Both the position numbers and the translations under genes were made by a program. Below are positions 1 through 7,960 of a stretch of DNA of 64,000 nt, piece by piece; within the stretch, counting starts at the first letter, position 1; each line of letters opens with the position of its first letter. Source of the DNA: Pseudonocardia sp. ICBG1293 (lineage in GTDB: Bacteria; Actinomycetota; Actinomycetes; Mycobacteriales; Pseudonocardiaceae); the NCBI RefSeq assembly GCF_020131355.1, contig NZ_JAHLEL010000053.1:124001-188000 (forward strand), in the 5' to 3' direction. Under the pieces are notes generated by a model that did no database searches, had not been told where the DNA came from, and saw only the letters and a program-made list of their open reading frames with translations.

Positions 1-470
1 AGACCACCGGCGGCAAGGATGTGCTGGTCGTCGACCCCGGCGAGGTCCGCGACTTCGTCTCCCGGCACACCGAGCCCGAACCCGAGGAGTCCGCCGCGCC
101 CTCCACGGAGGCGGCACCGCCGGTCGTGGCCGACGTGGCGAACGGGTCCGGCGTGACCGGGCTGGCCGCTCAGGTCGCCGACACCCTGGGCTGCAACGGG
201 TTCACCCCCGGCGAGGTCGGCAACGCCCCGGACCGCACCACCTCGGTGGTCCGCTACAGCCAGGCCGACGGCGACGCCGCCGCCCGCCGGGTCGCCGAGG
301 CCCTCGGCGGGGTCGGCGTCGAGCAGTCCGACGCCGTCGCCCAGGGCCGGGTGCAGGTCCTGCTCGGGACCGACCGCGCCGACGGCGGCCGGTCGACCTC
401 CGCCGCGGCCGCGCCCGCCGCCGCCCCGGCGCCGTCGATCACCGCGGGCGGGGTCCCCTGCATCGACTGA
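1..470 (+). CDS. LytR-CpsA-Psr (LCP) family protein, C-terminal part only
   Basis: This is the 3' end of a gene that starts before the window; the reading frame is open from base 3. The visible 155 residues have a short linker rich in Pro, Glu and Ala. A LytR_C-type domain follows (roughly VVADVANGSGVTGLAAQVAD to VQVLLGTD), then an Ala-rich tail. LCP proteins are membrane-anchored phosphotransferases that attach polymers such as arabinogalactan or teichoic acid to peptidoglycan, and many actinobacterial members carry this C-terminal domain. The catalytic LCP domain lies upstream and is not seen. The next gene is TIGR03089, the same order as Rv3267-Rv3268 in M. tuberculosis, which supports the call. 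Confidence 0.8.
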   Translation, partial: TTGGKDVLVVDPGEVRDFVSRHTEPEPEESAAPSTEAAPPVVADVANGSGVTGLAAQVADTLGCNGFTPGEVGNAPDRTTSVVRYSQADGDAAARRVAEALGGVGVEQSDAVAQGRVQVLLGTDRADGGRSTSAAAAPAAAPAPSITAGGVPCID

Positions 471-501
471 CCCCGGTACCGGCCGACTAGCGTCGGCGGC
501 G

Positions 502-1248
502 ATGGACACCGTCTTCGGCTCCGGCCTGTTCCTCACCGACGCGCTGCTCGGCCCGGCGCTGGGCGCCGCCGCGCCGCGCCCACTGGTCACCCACTACGAC
601 GACGCGACCGGCGAACGCACCGAGCTGTCCGGCACGACCACCGCGAACTGGACCGCGAAGGCGGCGAACCTGCTGCGTGACGAGGTCGACGTCGAGCCGG
701 GCACCCGGGTCGCGGCACTGCTGCCGGCGCACTGGCAGACCGTCGCGGCGCTGCTCGCCGCGTGGTCCTGCGGCGCGGAGCTGGTCGCCGACCCGGCGGG
801 CGCGGACGTCGTGCTCGCCGACGGGGCGCGGCTCGACGTGGCGCTGGCGGCCGGGGCGGGCACCGTCGTCGCGTTCTCGCTGGACTTCTTCGGCCGGGGC
901 CTCCCCGGGCTGCCCGGCGGGGTGGTCGACTTCGCGACCGAGGTGCGGGTGCACGGCGACGAGTTCGTCCCGTGGGATCCGGTCGACGGCGTGGCGCCGG
1001 CCTGGGACGGCGCGACCGGCGAGCAGGTGCTGGCCGCCGCCCGGGAGCGGGCGGACGCCCTCGGCATCACCGCGGGGGCCCGGGTGCTGTCGACGACCGG
1101 CTGGGACAGCGCCGACGGCCTGCGGGACGGGCTGCTCGCCGTCCTCGTCGCGGGGGCGTCGCTGGTCCAGACGGTGAACCCGGCCGCCGACCCGGCGACC
1201 CTGGAGCGCCGCGCGGAGTCCGAGCGGGCCACCCTGCGTCTGGGGTGA
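502..1248 (+). CDS. TIGR03089 family protein
   Basis: A 248-residue protein of the actinobacterial TIGR03089 family, which resembles a shortened adenylate-forming (AMP-binding, ANL) fold but lacks the full catalytic core and C-terminal lid. Recognisable blocks are the N-terminal THYDDATGERTELSG, the NLLRDE segment and PGTRVAALLPAHWQTVAALL, which corresponds to the start of acyl-CoA-synthetase-like domains. No ATP-binding P-loop of functional synthetases is visible, so catalytic activity is doubtful and the role unknown. The ATG start lies 31 bases after the LCP gene. The pairing with an LCP gene is conserved in mycobacteria, so a cell-envelope link is possible but inferred only from position. 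Confidence 0.8.
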   Translation: MDTVFGSGLFLTDALLGPALGAAAPRPLVTHYDDATGERTELSGTTTANWTAKAANLLRDEVDVEPGTRVAALLPAHWQTVAALLAAWSCGAELVADPAGADVVLADGARLDVALAAGAGTVVAFSLDFFGRGLPGLPGGVVDFATEVRVHGDEFVPWDPVDGVAPAWDGATGEQVLAAARERADALGITAGARVLSTTGWDSADGLRDGLLAVLVAGASLVQTVNPAADPATLERRAESERATLRLG

Positions 1249-1270
1249 GCGGCGGGGCCGGCCGGAGGTC

Positions 1271-2536
1271 ATGACACCCTGGTCGACCGTGACCCCCTCT
1301 GTGAGCGCCCGGGACGTCGACGACGCGGCGGCCCGGCTCCGCGCCGTCATCGGCCCGACCCCGCTGCAGCTCAACCCCCGCCTGTCCGACGCGCTCGGCG
1401 GCGAGGTCTGGGTCAAGCGCGAGGACCTCCAGCCGGTCCGCTCGTACAAGATCCGCGGTGCCTACAACCTCATCGCACAGCTGCCCGAGACCGACCGCCT
1501 CGCGGGCGTGGTCTGCGCCAGTGCCGGCAACCACGCCCAGGGCGTGGCGTTCGCCTGCCAGCGGCTCGGCGTGACCGGCCGGGTCTACCTGCCGGGCACG
1601 ACGCCGCGCCAGAAGCGGGACCGGGTCGCGCGCCTGGGCCGCGACGCCGTCGAGGTGCGGGTGGTCGGCAACACCTACGACGAGGCCGCCGCCGCCGCCC
1701 GCGCGGACGCCGAGTCCACCGGTGCCACCCAGGTCCCCGCCTTCGACGACCCCCGCACCGTCGCCGGCCAGGGCACCATCGCCCGCGAGATCCTCTCTCA
1801 GCTGGCCGACCCGCCGGACGTGCTCGTCGTGCCGGTCGGCGGCGGCGGGCTGCTCGCCGGGGCCATCACCTACCTGCGCGAGCACGCGCCGTCGACCCGG
1901 ATCGTCGGCGTCGAGCCCGCCGGGGCGGCGAGCATGGCGGCCGCGGTGGCCGCGGGCGAGCCGGTCGAGCTGGGCTCGCTGGACCCGTTCGTCGACGGCG
2001 CCGCCGTGCGCAGGGTCGGCGCCGCCACGTTCGACGTGGTGCGCGACGCCGGCGTGGAGCTGCTCGCGGTCCCCGAGGGCCGGATCTGCGTGGAGATGCT
2101 CGCGCTCTACCAGTCCGACGGGATCATCGCCGAGCCCGCGGGCGCACTGTCCCCCGCGGCGCTGGACCGGCTCGACATCCCCCGCGACGCCACGACGGTC
2201 TGCCTGCTGTCGGGGGGCAACAACGACGTCTCCCGCTACGCCGACATCGTCGAGCGTGCCCTGGTCTTCGAGGGGCGCAAGCACTACTTCCTCGTCGAGT
2301 TCCCGCAGGAGCCGGGGGCACTGCGCCGGTTCCTCGACGACGTGCTCGGCCCGGACGACGACATCACCCTGTTCGAGTACACCAAGCGCTCCAACCGGGA
2401 GACCGGCCCGGCGCTGGTCGGGATCGAGCTCGGGTCGCCGGACGACCTGCCCGCGCTGCTCAAGCGGATGGCCGAGGCGCCGCCGCACATCGAGCCGATC
2501 CCGCCGGACAGCCCGCTGTTCGGTTTCATCCTCTAG
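1271..2536 (+). CDS. ilvA: threonine ammonia-lyase (biosynthetic threonine dehydratase)
   Basis: Converts L-threonine to 2-oxobutanoate and ammonia with PLP, the first step of isoleucine synthesis in the cytoplasm. The PLP lysine is Lys60 in SYKIRGAYN, and the phosphate-binding glycine loop is VPVGGGGLLAG (about residues 190-200). The C-terminal region (about 330-421) has the ACT-like regulatory fold, present as a single copy as in the shorter actinobacterial IlvA (421 aa, against about 510 for E. coli). ATG is the start. The stop codon TAG lies inside a CTAG that is the target duplication of the IS481 element beginning at the next base, so the gene escaped disruption exactly at its last codon. 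Any former downstream partner is separated by 5 kb of mobile DNA. Confidence 0.95.
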   Translation: MTPWSTVTPSVSARDVDDAAARLRAVIGPTPLQLNPRLSDALGGEVWVKREDLQPVRSYKIRGAYNLIAQLPETDRLAGVVCASAGNHAQGVAFACQRLGVTGRVYLPGTTPRQKRDRVARLGRDAVEVRVVGNTYDEAAAAARADAESTGATQVPAFDDPRTVAGQGTIAREILSQLADPPDVLVVPVGGGGLLAGAITYLREHAPSTRIVGVEPAGAASMAAAVAAGEPVELGSLDPFVDGAAVRRVGAATFDVVRDAGVELLAVPEGRICVEMLALYQSDGIIAEPAGALSPAALDRLDIPRDATTVCLLSGGNNDVSRYADIVERALVFEGRKHYFLVEFPQEPGALRRFLDDVLGPDDDITLFEYTKRSNRETGPALVGIELGSPDDLPALLKRMAEAPPHIEPIPPDSPLFGFIL

Positions 2537-3526
2537 ATGTGATGTCCAGGCAGGTTGGTCAGGCGGTTGATCGGCGGTAGGCCGTTGGTTGCGCTGTGGG
2601 GCCGGTGGTGATTGTAGAAGTGCAGCCAGCCGGGGAGCGCGTCTCGACGAGCGGTTTCGCAGGGGTGGAAGCGGGCGTAGGCCCACCCGTCGGCGAGGGT
2701 GCGGTGGAAACGTTCGATCTTGCCGTTGGTCTGAGGCCGGTAGGGCCGGGTTCGTTTGTGGGTGATGCCCAGTTCGCTGCAGGTGTCACGCCAGGCGTGT
2801 GAGCGGTAGCAGCTGCCGTTGTCGGACAGGACCCGTTCGACGGTCACGCCGCGGGCGTTGAGCCAGTCCACGGCTCGTCGGAGCACACCGGTGGCGGTGT
2901 CGGCTTTCTCGTCGCTGTGGATCTCGGCGTAGGCGACGCGGGAGTGGTCGTCGATGACGGTGTGGACGAACGCTCTGCCGGGTGCACGGCTTGTAGTCGG
3001 TTCCCTTGGGCAGTCCGGGAGTGGACCGCTTGTTCAGGGCGCCTTGTCGGCGTCCGACGTAGCGGTGTCCGCCTCCGTCGGGGATGTTGCCGAACTTGGT
3101 GACGTCGACGTGGATCAGCGAACCGGGGTAGGGGTGTTCGTAGCGGCGTAGGGGCTCGCCGGTGACCCGGTCGATGTGGGAGAGCCTGTTGATCCGGCAG
3201 CGGCGCAGGACCGCGTGCACGGTCGAGGCGGCGAGAGTGAGTCGGCCGCCGATCTGTACTGGTCCGAGTCGGTGGCGCCATCGCAGTCGCACGATCTGCT
3301 TCACCAGCGTGGGCGGGGTCTTGGCCGGCATCGACCGTGGTCGGGAGCTGCGGTCGACCATTCCGGGCGGGCCCTCGGCGCGGTAGCGGTCAGCCCACTT
3401 TCGGGCGGTGCGAGGGGCGACCATGAACATTCTGGCCGCTGTGGAGCAGGTCCAGTCCTGGTCGACGATCAGACGGGCCAGCCGTAGTCGGGCACGCGGA
3501 GTCAGCGCAGCGTTAGCGTGGGTCAC
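2533..3526 (-). pseudogene. IS481-family transposase, frameshifted
   Basis: A DDE transposase of the IS481 family, read from a GTG at 3526. An N-terminal HTH (about residues 8-60, RLRLARLIVDQDWTCSTAAR) is followed by an HTH_38/HTH_29-like segment and the start of the rve integrase core (HVDVTKFG). The frame breaks near 2979-2984. Removing one C from the run in TGCACCCGGCAG joins the frames and gives the expected AFVHTVIDDHSRVAYAEIH. The core then continues (LSDNGSCYRSHAW, RPYRPQTNGKIERFHRTL) to the end. The stop codon comes from the flanking CTAG target, not from the element. A single-base indel means the copy is dead or that the assembly has a base error. Confidence 0.87.
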
Positions 3527-3647
3527 GAGGGCCTCCGGTTGGTGAAGCGGTTCCTAGACAGCTCCACTTCACAACCGGGGGTCCTCGCCTGTCTGCGCGA
3601 CAGGCCGTCATCAGCTCAACCCGGAACAACGTCCCTGGACATCACAC
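2537..3647 (-). mobile_element. IS481-family insertion sequence
   Basis: A 1111-bp element bounded by near-perfect inverted repeats. The left end reads TGTGATGTCCAGG from 2538, and its reverse complement ends at 3646. CTAG occurs on both sides (2533-2536 and 3648-3651), which fits a 4-bp palindromic target duplication. The element carries one transposase gene on the minus strand, broken by a frameshift. The left CTAG contains the ilvA stop codon and also, on the other strand, the stop codon of the transposase. The right CTAG is simultaneously the left flank of the neighbouring IS701 element. Confidence 0.88.
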
Positions 3648-3651
3648 CTAG

Positions 3652-5054
3652 TACTCCAGCCGCACTTCGTTAGCTGAGCTGTCTTCGTCGTCGATAGTGG
3701 CTTTCGCGGGCTCGGTGTTGGTGGCGACGTCGCCAGGTCGACCAGGCCCAGCACGGCGCCTGGGTGGGAATGTGGATCAGAGGTGCCAGGAGACGTCGGA
3801 TCTCGGCGAGGGTGAGCGGGATGAGCCCGTGATCAGGTCTTTTGGGGCGATCGCCGCGGTGACCGAGAGGTAGGCGTGGGCGAGAATAGCCAGGGTGACG
3901 TGGCGGTACCAGGCGTCGTAACGCCGCACTTGATAGTGGTCGAGCCCGACCTCGTTCTTCGCGGTCTGGAAGCACTCCTCGATCGCCCACCGCGTGCCGG
4001 CGACGCGGATGAGATCGTCGTCGGTGGTGCCGGGCGGGCCGGCGCACAGGTAGTAGGCCAGATCGGGCTCCTCGCCGGCGGAGAGCTGTGTGTCGGTGAG
4101 GATCTGACGTCGGACCAGTAGCCATCGGCCCCATCCGGCCGGGGCGTTCTCGGGCGGATACAGCGAGGCCACGGCCCAGTCGTAGAAGCGTTCTCCCTTC
4201 ACACCCGGACCGGCTGAGCGGCGCTTCCACGCCCGTCCGGGAGCGCGGGCGACCAGGTCGTCGGCCCGTCGTGAGCCGCTGATCTGACAGATGTCGGCGT
4301 CCAGGGACAACGGGACGGACTGGCTGCGCGGAACCGCGACGACGTAGCCGATCCGGCGCTGCTCGCACCAGGTGCGGAACTTGTAGTCCTGCCCGTATGC
4401 CTCGTCCGCGGTCACCCATCCTGCGGGAACCCCGGCATCGAGGGCACGGCCGAGCATTTCCTTGGCCAGCGTGGCCTTGGTGGCGAACTCGATCTCCTCA
4501 GGCACCGCCGCGGCTCGGCAGCGTTCCCGATCACCGGTCCAGGACTTGGGCAGGTAGAGCTCGCGGTCGATCAACGTCCGGCCCTTGCTCGTGGCATAGG
4601 CACAGAAGACTCCGAGCTGGCAGTTCTCCACCCGCCCGGCAGTGCCCGAGTACTGGCGCTGCACCCCCGCCGACTTCGTCCCCTTCTTCAGGAACCCGGT
4701 CTCATCGACGATCAGCACCCCACCGGACTCGCCGAGGTGCTCGACGACGTAATCCCGCAGGTCATCACGGACACCGTCGACATCCCAGGTCGCGGAGTTG
4801 AGCAGCCGCTGCATCCCATCCGGAGTCGTGTCACCGGCGACCTCGGCCAGCGTCCACCCGTTCTTCCCCGCCAACGGCGCCAACAACCCCCGCACATACG
4901 CCCGCGCCCGACGCCGCGGTTCCGTCCGGAAGAACCGGCCCGCCACCAGCCCGAACAGCCCATCCAGGCCACCGGCCCACGCCTCGAGATCCTCCTCCAC
5001 CTGCACAAGATCGAAGCTTAGCGCACATCAACATCACAAACTGCGGCTGGAGTA
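3652..5054 (-). mobile_element. IS701-family insertion sequence
   Basis: A 1403-bp element with perfect 13-bp inverted repeats, TACTCCAGCCGCA at 3652-3664 and its complement at 5042-5054. The flanks are CTAG (3648-3651) on the left and CTAA (5055-5058) on the right. Both match the YTAR type of target known for IS701 elements, but they are not identical, so the two flanks probably do not come from one simple insertion. The element sits directly between the IS481 and IS5-type copies with no spare bases. Confidence 0.85.
3670..5006 (-). pseudogene. IS701-family transposase, frameshifted near C-terminus
   Basis: An IS701 (DDE_5 type) transposase read from GTG at 5006. The catalytic block with LIVDETGFLKKGTKSAGVQR is about residues 98-117. 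WVTADEAYGQDYKFR and the RWAIEECFQTAKNEVGLDHY block carry the remaining acidic residues. The first frame ends at 3777 with an unrelated tail after AAIAPKDLI. The family-typical C-terminus (GLIPLTLAEIRRLL, then WSTWRRRHQHRARESHYRRR) is found in another frame ending at 3670. The break is therefore near 3828-3845, about 50 codons from the end. The catalytic core is intact, so activity may be reduced rather than lost. Confidence 0.82.
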
Positions 5055-5058
5055 CTAA

Positions 5059-6063
5059 GAGCGCCCGGCAATTGATGGTTATCGGAGTCGACGGGTCGTG
5101 GGTCGGGTTGTCCAGCGGTAGCGGCTGCGGGCACGGTTGATCAGCCGGCGGATCACGGTGAGCGCGGCGGCGAGGTCGAGGTAGAACTCGACGATGATCT
5201 TCCGGCGATCGGTGAACCGGCGCAGCTTGCCGTAGCCGTTCATCCAGGAGTGCGTGCGCTCGATGGGCCACCGTCGTCCTGCCTGGATCGGAGCCGGGAC
5301 CCCCGTGGTCGCGATCTCGCCGGTGAAGCCCAGGGTGTGCAGCAGAGTACGGGTCTTGCCGGAGTCATAGCCGCGGTCCAGGTGCACGGTCGGGAACAGA
5401 TCACCACCGTGGGCGTCGCGGTGGCGGGGCAGCGGGCCGATCATCGTCACGATGCCGGTCAAGGTCGGTTCCAGCAGGGGCGAGTCATGGTCGTTGGCTC
5501 GCGCCGCGACCAGGTGCAGCGGGATGCCCTGGTCATCGCAGGCCACGGACCGTTTCGTGCCCTGCTTGCCGCGGCCGACAGGGCTGCGGCCGGCCACCTC
5601 GCCTCCGCCTGGTGCCTTGGTGATCGATCCGTCGACCGCCAGATCGTCAAGATCCAGGCCGAGTATCTGGTCGTAACCGGCCAGCGCGGTGCGGAGCAGT
5701 TCCTCGCTGACTCCCGCGGTGGCCCAGTCATCGAGACGGCGGCGGATGGTGCGGTCCGAGCAACCCGGCGTGGCGATGCGTTCGTAGCCACTACCGTGCA
5801 CCAGAGCGGCAACGACGTGGTCGAACACGACCCGATCAGAGATCCGGCGACGGTGACAGCCCCACGGATGGGTCGGGTCGAACTCGGGCCGGTCAGACCC
5901 GATCAGAGCGGCGAACTCGCCCCACAAGGGCTCGATCAGAGATGCTGGCAGCAGAGGCACGGACTCTCCACACGATCATCAGGACATCAGCAATCCCATG
6001 ATCACTTGCAGGTCCGTGTCTCTACCAACACCGACACACGGCCACCTCTACTGCCGGACGCTC
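5059..6063 (-). mobile_element. IS5-family insertion sequence, copy a
   Basis: A 1005-bp element with imperfect 11-bp ends (GAGCGCCCGGC at 5059, complement GCCGGACGCTC ending 6063). It is flanked by TAA on both sides (5056-5058 and 6064-6066), or CTAA if the preceding C is counted; this is the TNA/YTAR type of duplication used by IS5 subgroups. The left flank abuts the IS701 element and the right flank is shared with a 121-bp MITE. The first ~185 bp and last ~105 bp are almost identical to copy b at 6191-7171, while the middle is clearly diverged. Confidence 0.87.
5079..5960 (-). CDS. IS5-family transposase, copy a
   Basis: A 293-aa DDE transposase, apparently complete. The N-terminal domain (about 1-95) contains CHRRRISDRVVFDHV and GCSDRTIRRRL. 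The catalytic aspartates and glutamate are in LAVDGSITKAP, VHLDRGYDSGKT and IERTHSWMNGYGKLRR. It is about eight residues longer than the copy at 6211-7068, mainly in the loop before the second aspartate (PRHRDAHGGDLFPT). The C-terminal 75 residues are identical between the copies, but the middle differs at many positions, so the two are related elements that exchanged end segments rather than recent duplicates. Confidence 0.9.
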   Translation of the reverse strand: MPLLPASLIEPLWGEFAALIGSDRPEFDPTHPWGCHRRRISDRVVFDHVVAALVHGSGYERIATPGCSDRTIRRRLDDWATAGVSEELLRTALAGYDQILGLDLDDLAVDGSITKAPGGGEVAGRSPVGRGKQGTKRSVACDDQGIPLHLVAARANDHDSPLLEPTLTGIVTMIGPLPRHRDAHGGDLFPTVHLDRGYDSGKTRTLLHTLGFTGEIATTGVPAPIQAGRRWPIERTHSWMNGYGKLRRFTDRRKIIVEFYLDLAAALTVIRRLINRARSRYRWTTRPTTRRLR

Positions 6064-6066
6064 TAA

Positions 6067-6187
6067 GAGGTCGTTTCAGAACGACTTGTCGAGTTTCCAT
6101 TGACCCCTCGACGACAGATCAAACGGCAGGTCAGATAGCCGCTTGTCGTCTACAACAGACACGTCGACCTCGTTCTGAAATGACCTC
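6067..6187. mobile_element. 121-bp MITE, copy 1
   Basis: A non-coding 121-bp element with 16-bp terminal inverted repeats (GAGGTCGTTTCAGAAC at 6067, matched at the other end with one mismatch). It is flanked by TAA on both sides (6064-6066 and 6188-6190). It is identical over all 121 bases to copy 2 at 7458-7578. It codes for nothing convincing. The end sequence and TNA target type point to mobilisation by an IS5-family transposase, but its ends differ from those of the two IS5 copies beside it, so the mobilising element is probably elsewhere in the genome. Confidence 0.85.
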
Positions 6188-6190
6188 TAA

Positions 6191-7171
6191 GAGCGCCCGG
6201 CGATTGATGGTTATCGGAGTCGACGGGTCGTGGGTCGGGTTGTCCAGCGGTAGCGGCTGCGGGCACGGTTGATCAGCCGGCGGATCACGGTGAGCGCGGC
6301 GGCGAGGTCGAGGTAGAACTCGACGATGATCTTCCGGCGATCGGTGAACCGGCGCAGCTTGCCGTAGCCGTTCATCCAGGAATGGGTGCGCTCGACCGGC
6401 CACCGCTTACCGACCTGGATCGGGGCGGGCCGGCCCTTGGTGGCGATCTGTGCGTCGAACCCGAGTCGTTCGAGCAGATCGCGGGTCTTGCCTGAGTCAT
6501 AGCCCCGGTCCAGGTGCAGGCACGGTCGCTCGGGCAGCGGCCCGATCATGTCGTAGATCCCGATCAGGGTCGGTTTCAGCAACGGCGAGTCGTGGTCATT
6601 GGCGCGGGCGCTGATCAGGTGCAGCGGGATCCCCGCACCGTCGCAGACCACGGAGCGTTTGGTGCCCTGTTTGCCCCGGTCGACCGGGTTACAGCCGGCG
6701 ACCTCGCCACCGCAGGGAGCCTTGGTGATCGCTCCGTCGGCAGACAGATCGTCGAGGTCGAGACCGATCATCTGGTCATAGCCGGCCAGCGCGGCCCGAA
6801 GGACCTGCTCCCCGACGCCGGCGGCGGCCCACTGGGCGAGACGGCGGCGGATCGTGCGGTCCGAGCAGCCGGGGGTGGCGATGCGTTCGTAGCCGCTGCC
6901 GTGCACCAACGCCGCGAGCACGTGCTCGAACACCAGGCGGTCGGGGATACGGCGGCGGTGACATCCCCACGGATGGGCCGGGTCGAACTCCGGGCGCCGC
7001 TCTGCCTCGATCAGGGCAGCGAACTCGACCCAGAGGGGGTCGATCAGCGATTCTGGCAATAGAGGCACGGACCCTCCAGGCGACCATCAGGACATCAGCA
7101 ATCCCATGATCACTTGCAGGTCCGTGTCTCTACCAACACCGACACACGGCCACCTCTACTGCCGGACGCTC
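6191..7171 (-). mobile_element. IS5-family insertion sequence, copy b
   Basis: A 981-bp element with the same 11-bp ends as copy a. It is flanked by TAA at 6188-6190 and 7172-7174. Its left flank is the right target duplication of MITE copy 1, so the region reads TAA, IS5a, TAA, MITE, TAA, IS5b, TAA. Its right side interrupts, or replaced the 5' part of, another IS5-family transposase gene whose remainder begins at 7173. Confidence 0.87.
6211..7068 (-). CDS. IS5-family transposase, copy b
   Basis: A 285-aa DDE transposase, complete, homologous to the copy at 5079-5960. Catalytic positions are in LSADGAITKAP, LHLDRGYDSGKTRDL and VERTHSWMNGYGKLRR. The N-terminal DNA-binding part has CHRRRIPDRLVFEHVLAAL. 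The frame is open from ATG to stop with no missing motif, so this copy may be active. It lies on the same strand as copy a. Confidence 0.9.
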   Translation of the reverse strand: MPLLPESLIDPLWVEFAALIEAERRPEFDPAHPWGCHRRRIPDRLVFEHVLAALVHGSGYERIATPGCSDRTIRRRLAQWAAAGVGEQVLRAALAGYDQMIGLDLDDLSADGAITKAPCGGEVAGCNPVDRGKQGTKRSVVCDGAGIPLHLISARANDHDSPLLKPTLIGIYDMIGPLPERPCLHLDRGYDSGKTRDLLERLGFDAQIATKGRPAPIQVGKRWPVERTHSWMNGYGKLRRFTDRRKIIVEFYLDLAAALTVIRRLINRARSRYRWTTRPTTRRLR

Positions 7172-7172
7172 T

Positions 7173-7596
7173 AAGGCCTACTCCTCACGCGCCATCCGCG
7201 CCCACCTGCGCAGACGACGGATCGTCGCGGTCATCCCGGAGCCGGCTGACCAGCAGGGACACCGGAAACGACGCGGCACACGCGGCGGCCGACCACCGGC
7301 GTTCGACCGGGTCGACTACCGCGGCCGCAACGTCGTCGAACGCGGGTTCTGCGAGGTCAAGCAGTGGCGCGGCCTCGCGACCCGCTACGACAAACTCGCC
7401 CTGACCTACCGCGGCGGAGTTGCACTGAAGGCCATCGTCACCTGGTTGCGCACTTTAGAGGTCGTTTCAGAACGACTTGTCGAGTTTCCATTGACCCCTC
7501 GACGACAGATCAAACGGCAGGTCAGATAGCCGCTTGTCGTCTACAACAGACACGTCGACCTCGTTCTGAAATGACCTCTTAGGAGACACGCCCTAG
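7173..7596 (+). pseudogene. IS5-family transposase 3' remnant, interrupted by a MITE
   Basis: About 95 codons from the C-terminal end of a different IS5-family transposase. It reads KAYSSRAIRAHLRRRRIV, then RGGRPPAFDRVDYRGRN and the final catalytic glutamate region VVERGFCEVKQWRGLATRYDK. The 5' two-thirds are absent; the fragment starts at the right flank of IS5 copy b. MITE copy 2 sits near its end. Removing the MITE and one TTA restores the frame ...RTLGDTP-stop, with the stop TAG at 7594-7596 inside a CTAG. The sequence before that CTAG (GGAGACACGCCC) looks like the terminal inverted repeat of the lost element. Confidence 0.8.
7458..7578. mobile_element. 121-bp MITE, copy 2
   Basis: Identical to copy 1 at 6067-6187 but inserted at a different site, with TTA duplicated on both sides (7455-7457 and 7579-7581). 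The different TNA duplication (TTA against TAA) shows two independent insertions and fixes the element boundaries. It is inserted in the last codons of the IS5-family remnant. Complete identity of the copies implies recent movement. Confidence 0.88.
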
Positions 7597-7645
7597 ACGC
7601 CGACCGCAACACGACGGCAACGCGGGTCGCCTACCGTCGGCGACC

Positions 7646-7927
7646 GTGCCCGAGATGATGTTCGACGTCCGCTGGCCGGACGGCACCGAGGTCAGCTACT
7701 ACTCGCCGTCGCTGGTGGTGACCGAGCACCTGGGCACCGGCGTCACCTACCCGGTGGCCGAGTTCGTCGCACTCAGCCGCACCTGCATGGAGATCGCCGA
7801 CTCCCGGGTCCGCGCGAAGTACGGCTTCGGCTGCGCCCAGTCGGCGCGCACGATCGCGCTCATCGACGCCGCGGCCGGGCGGTTCGCCCCGACCGACGAG
7901 GTGCGGGTGGAGGGCTTCCGGCGCTGA
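7646..7927 (+). CDS. MSMEG_0570-family nitrogen starvation response protein
   Basis: A 93-residue protein starting at GTG. It has the pattern of the small MSMEG_0570 family: MFDVRWPDGTEVSYYSPSLVV, then YPVAEFVALSRTCMEIADSRVRAKYGFGC and a short C-terminal helix. The family was named for induction under nitrogen starvation in Mycobacterium smegmatis, and its biochemical role is unknown. In many actinobacteria it sits near nitrogen-compound degradation genes. Here it stands between the IS nest and the convergent transporter gene, so the mobile DNA may have separated it from its partners. The call rests on sequence resemblance, with no catalytic motif to test it. Confidence 0.75.
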   Translation: MPEMMFDVRWPDGTEVSYYSPSLVVTEHLGTGVTYPVAEFVALSRTCMEIADSRVRAKYGFGCAQSARTIALIDAAAGRFAPTDEVRVEGFRR

Positions 7928-7960
7928 GCAGCACGGCGCCGCGGCTCCGGTGGGGCGGCG

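Noticed and set aside
2596..3487. Several plus-strand open frames inside the IS481 element
   Set aside because: They are antisense to a recognisable transposase and show no independent features.
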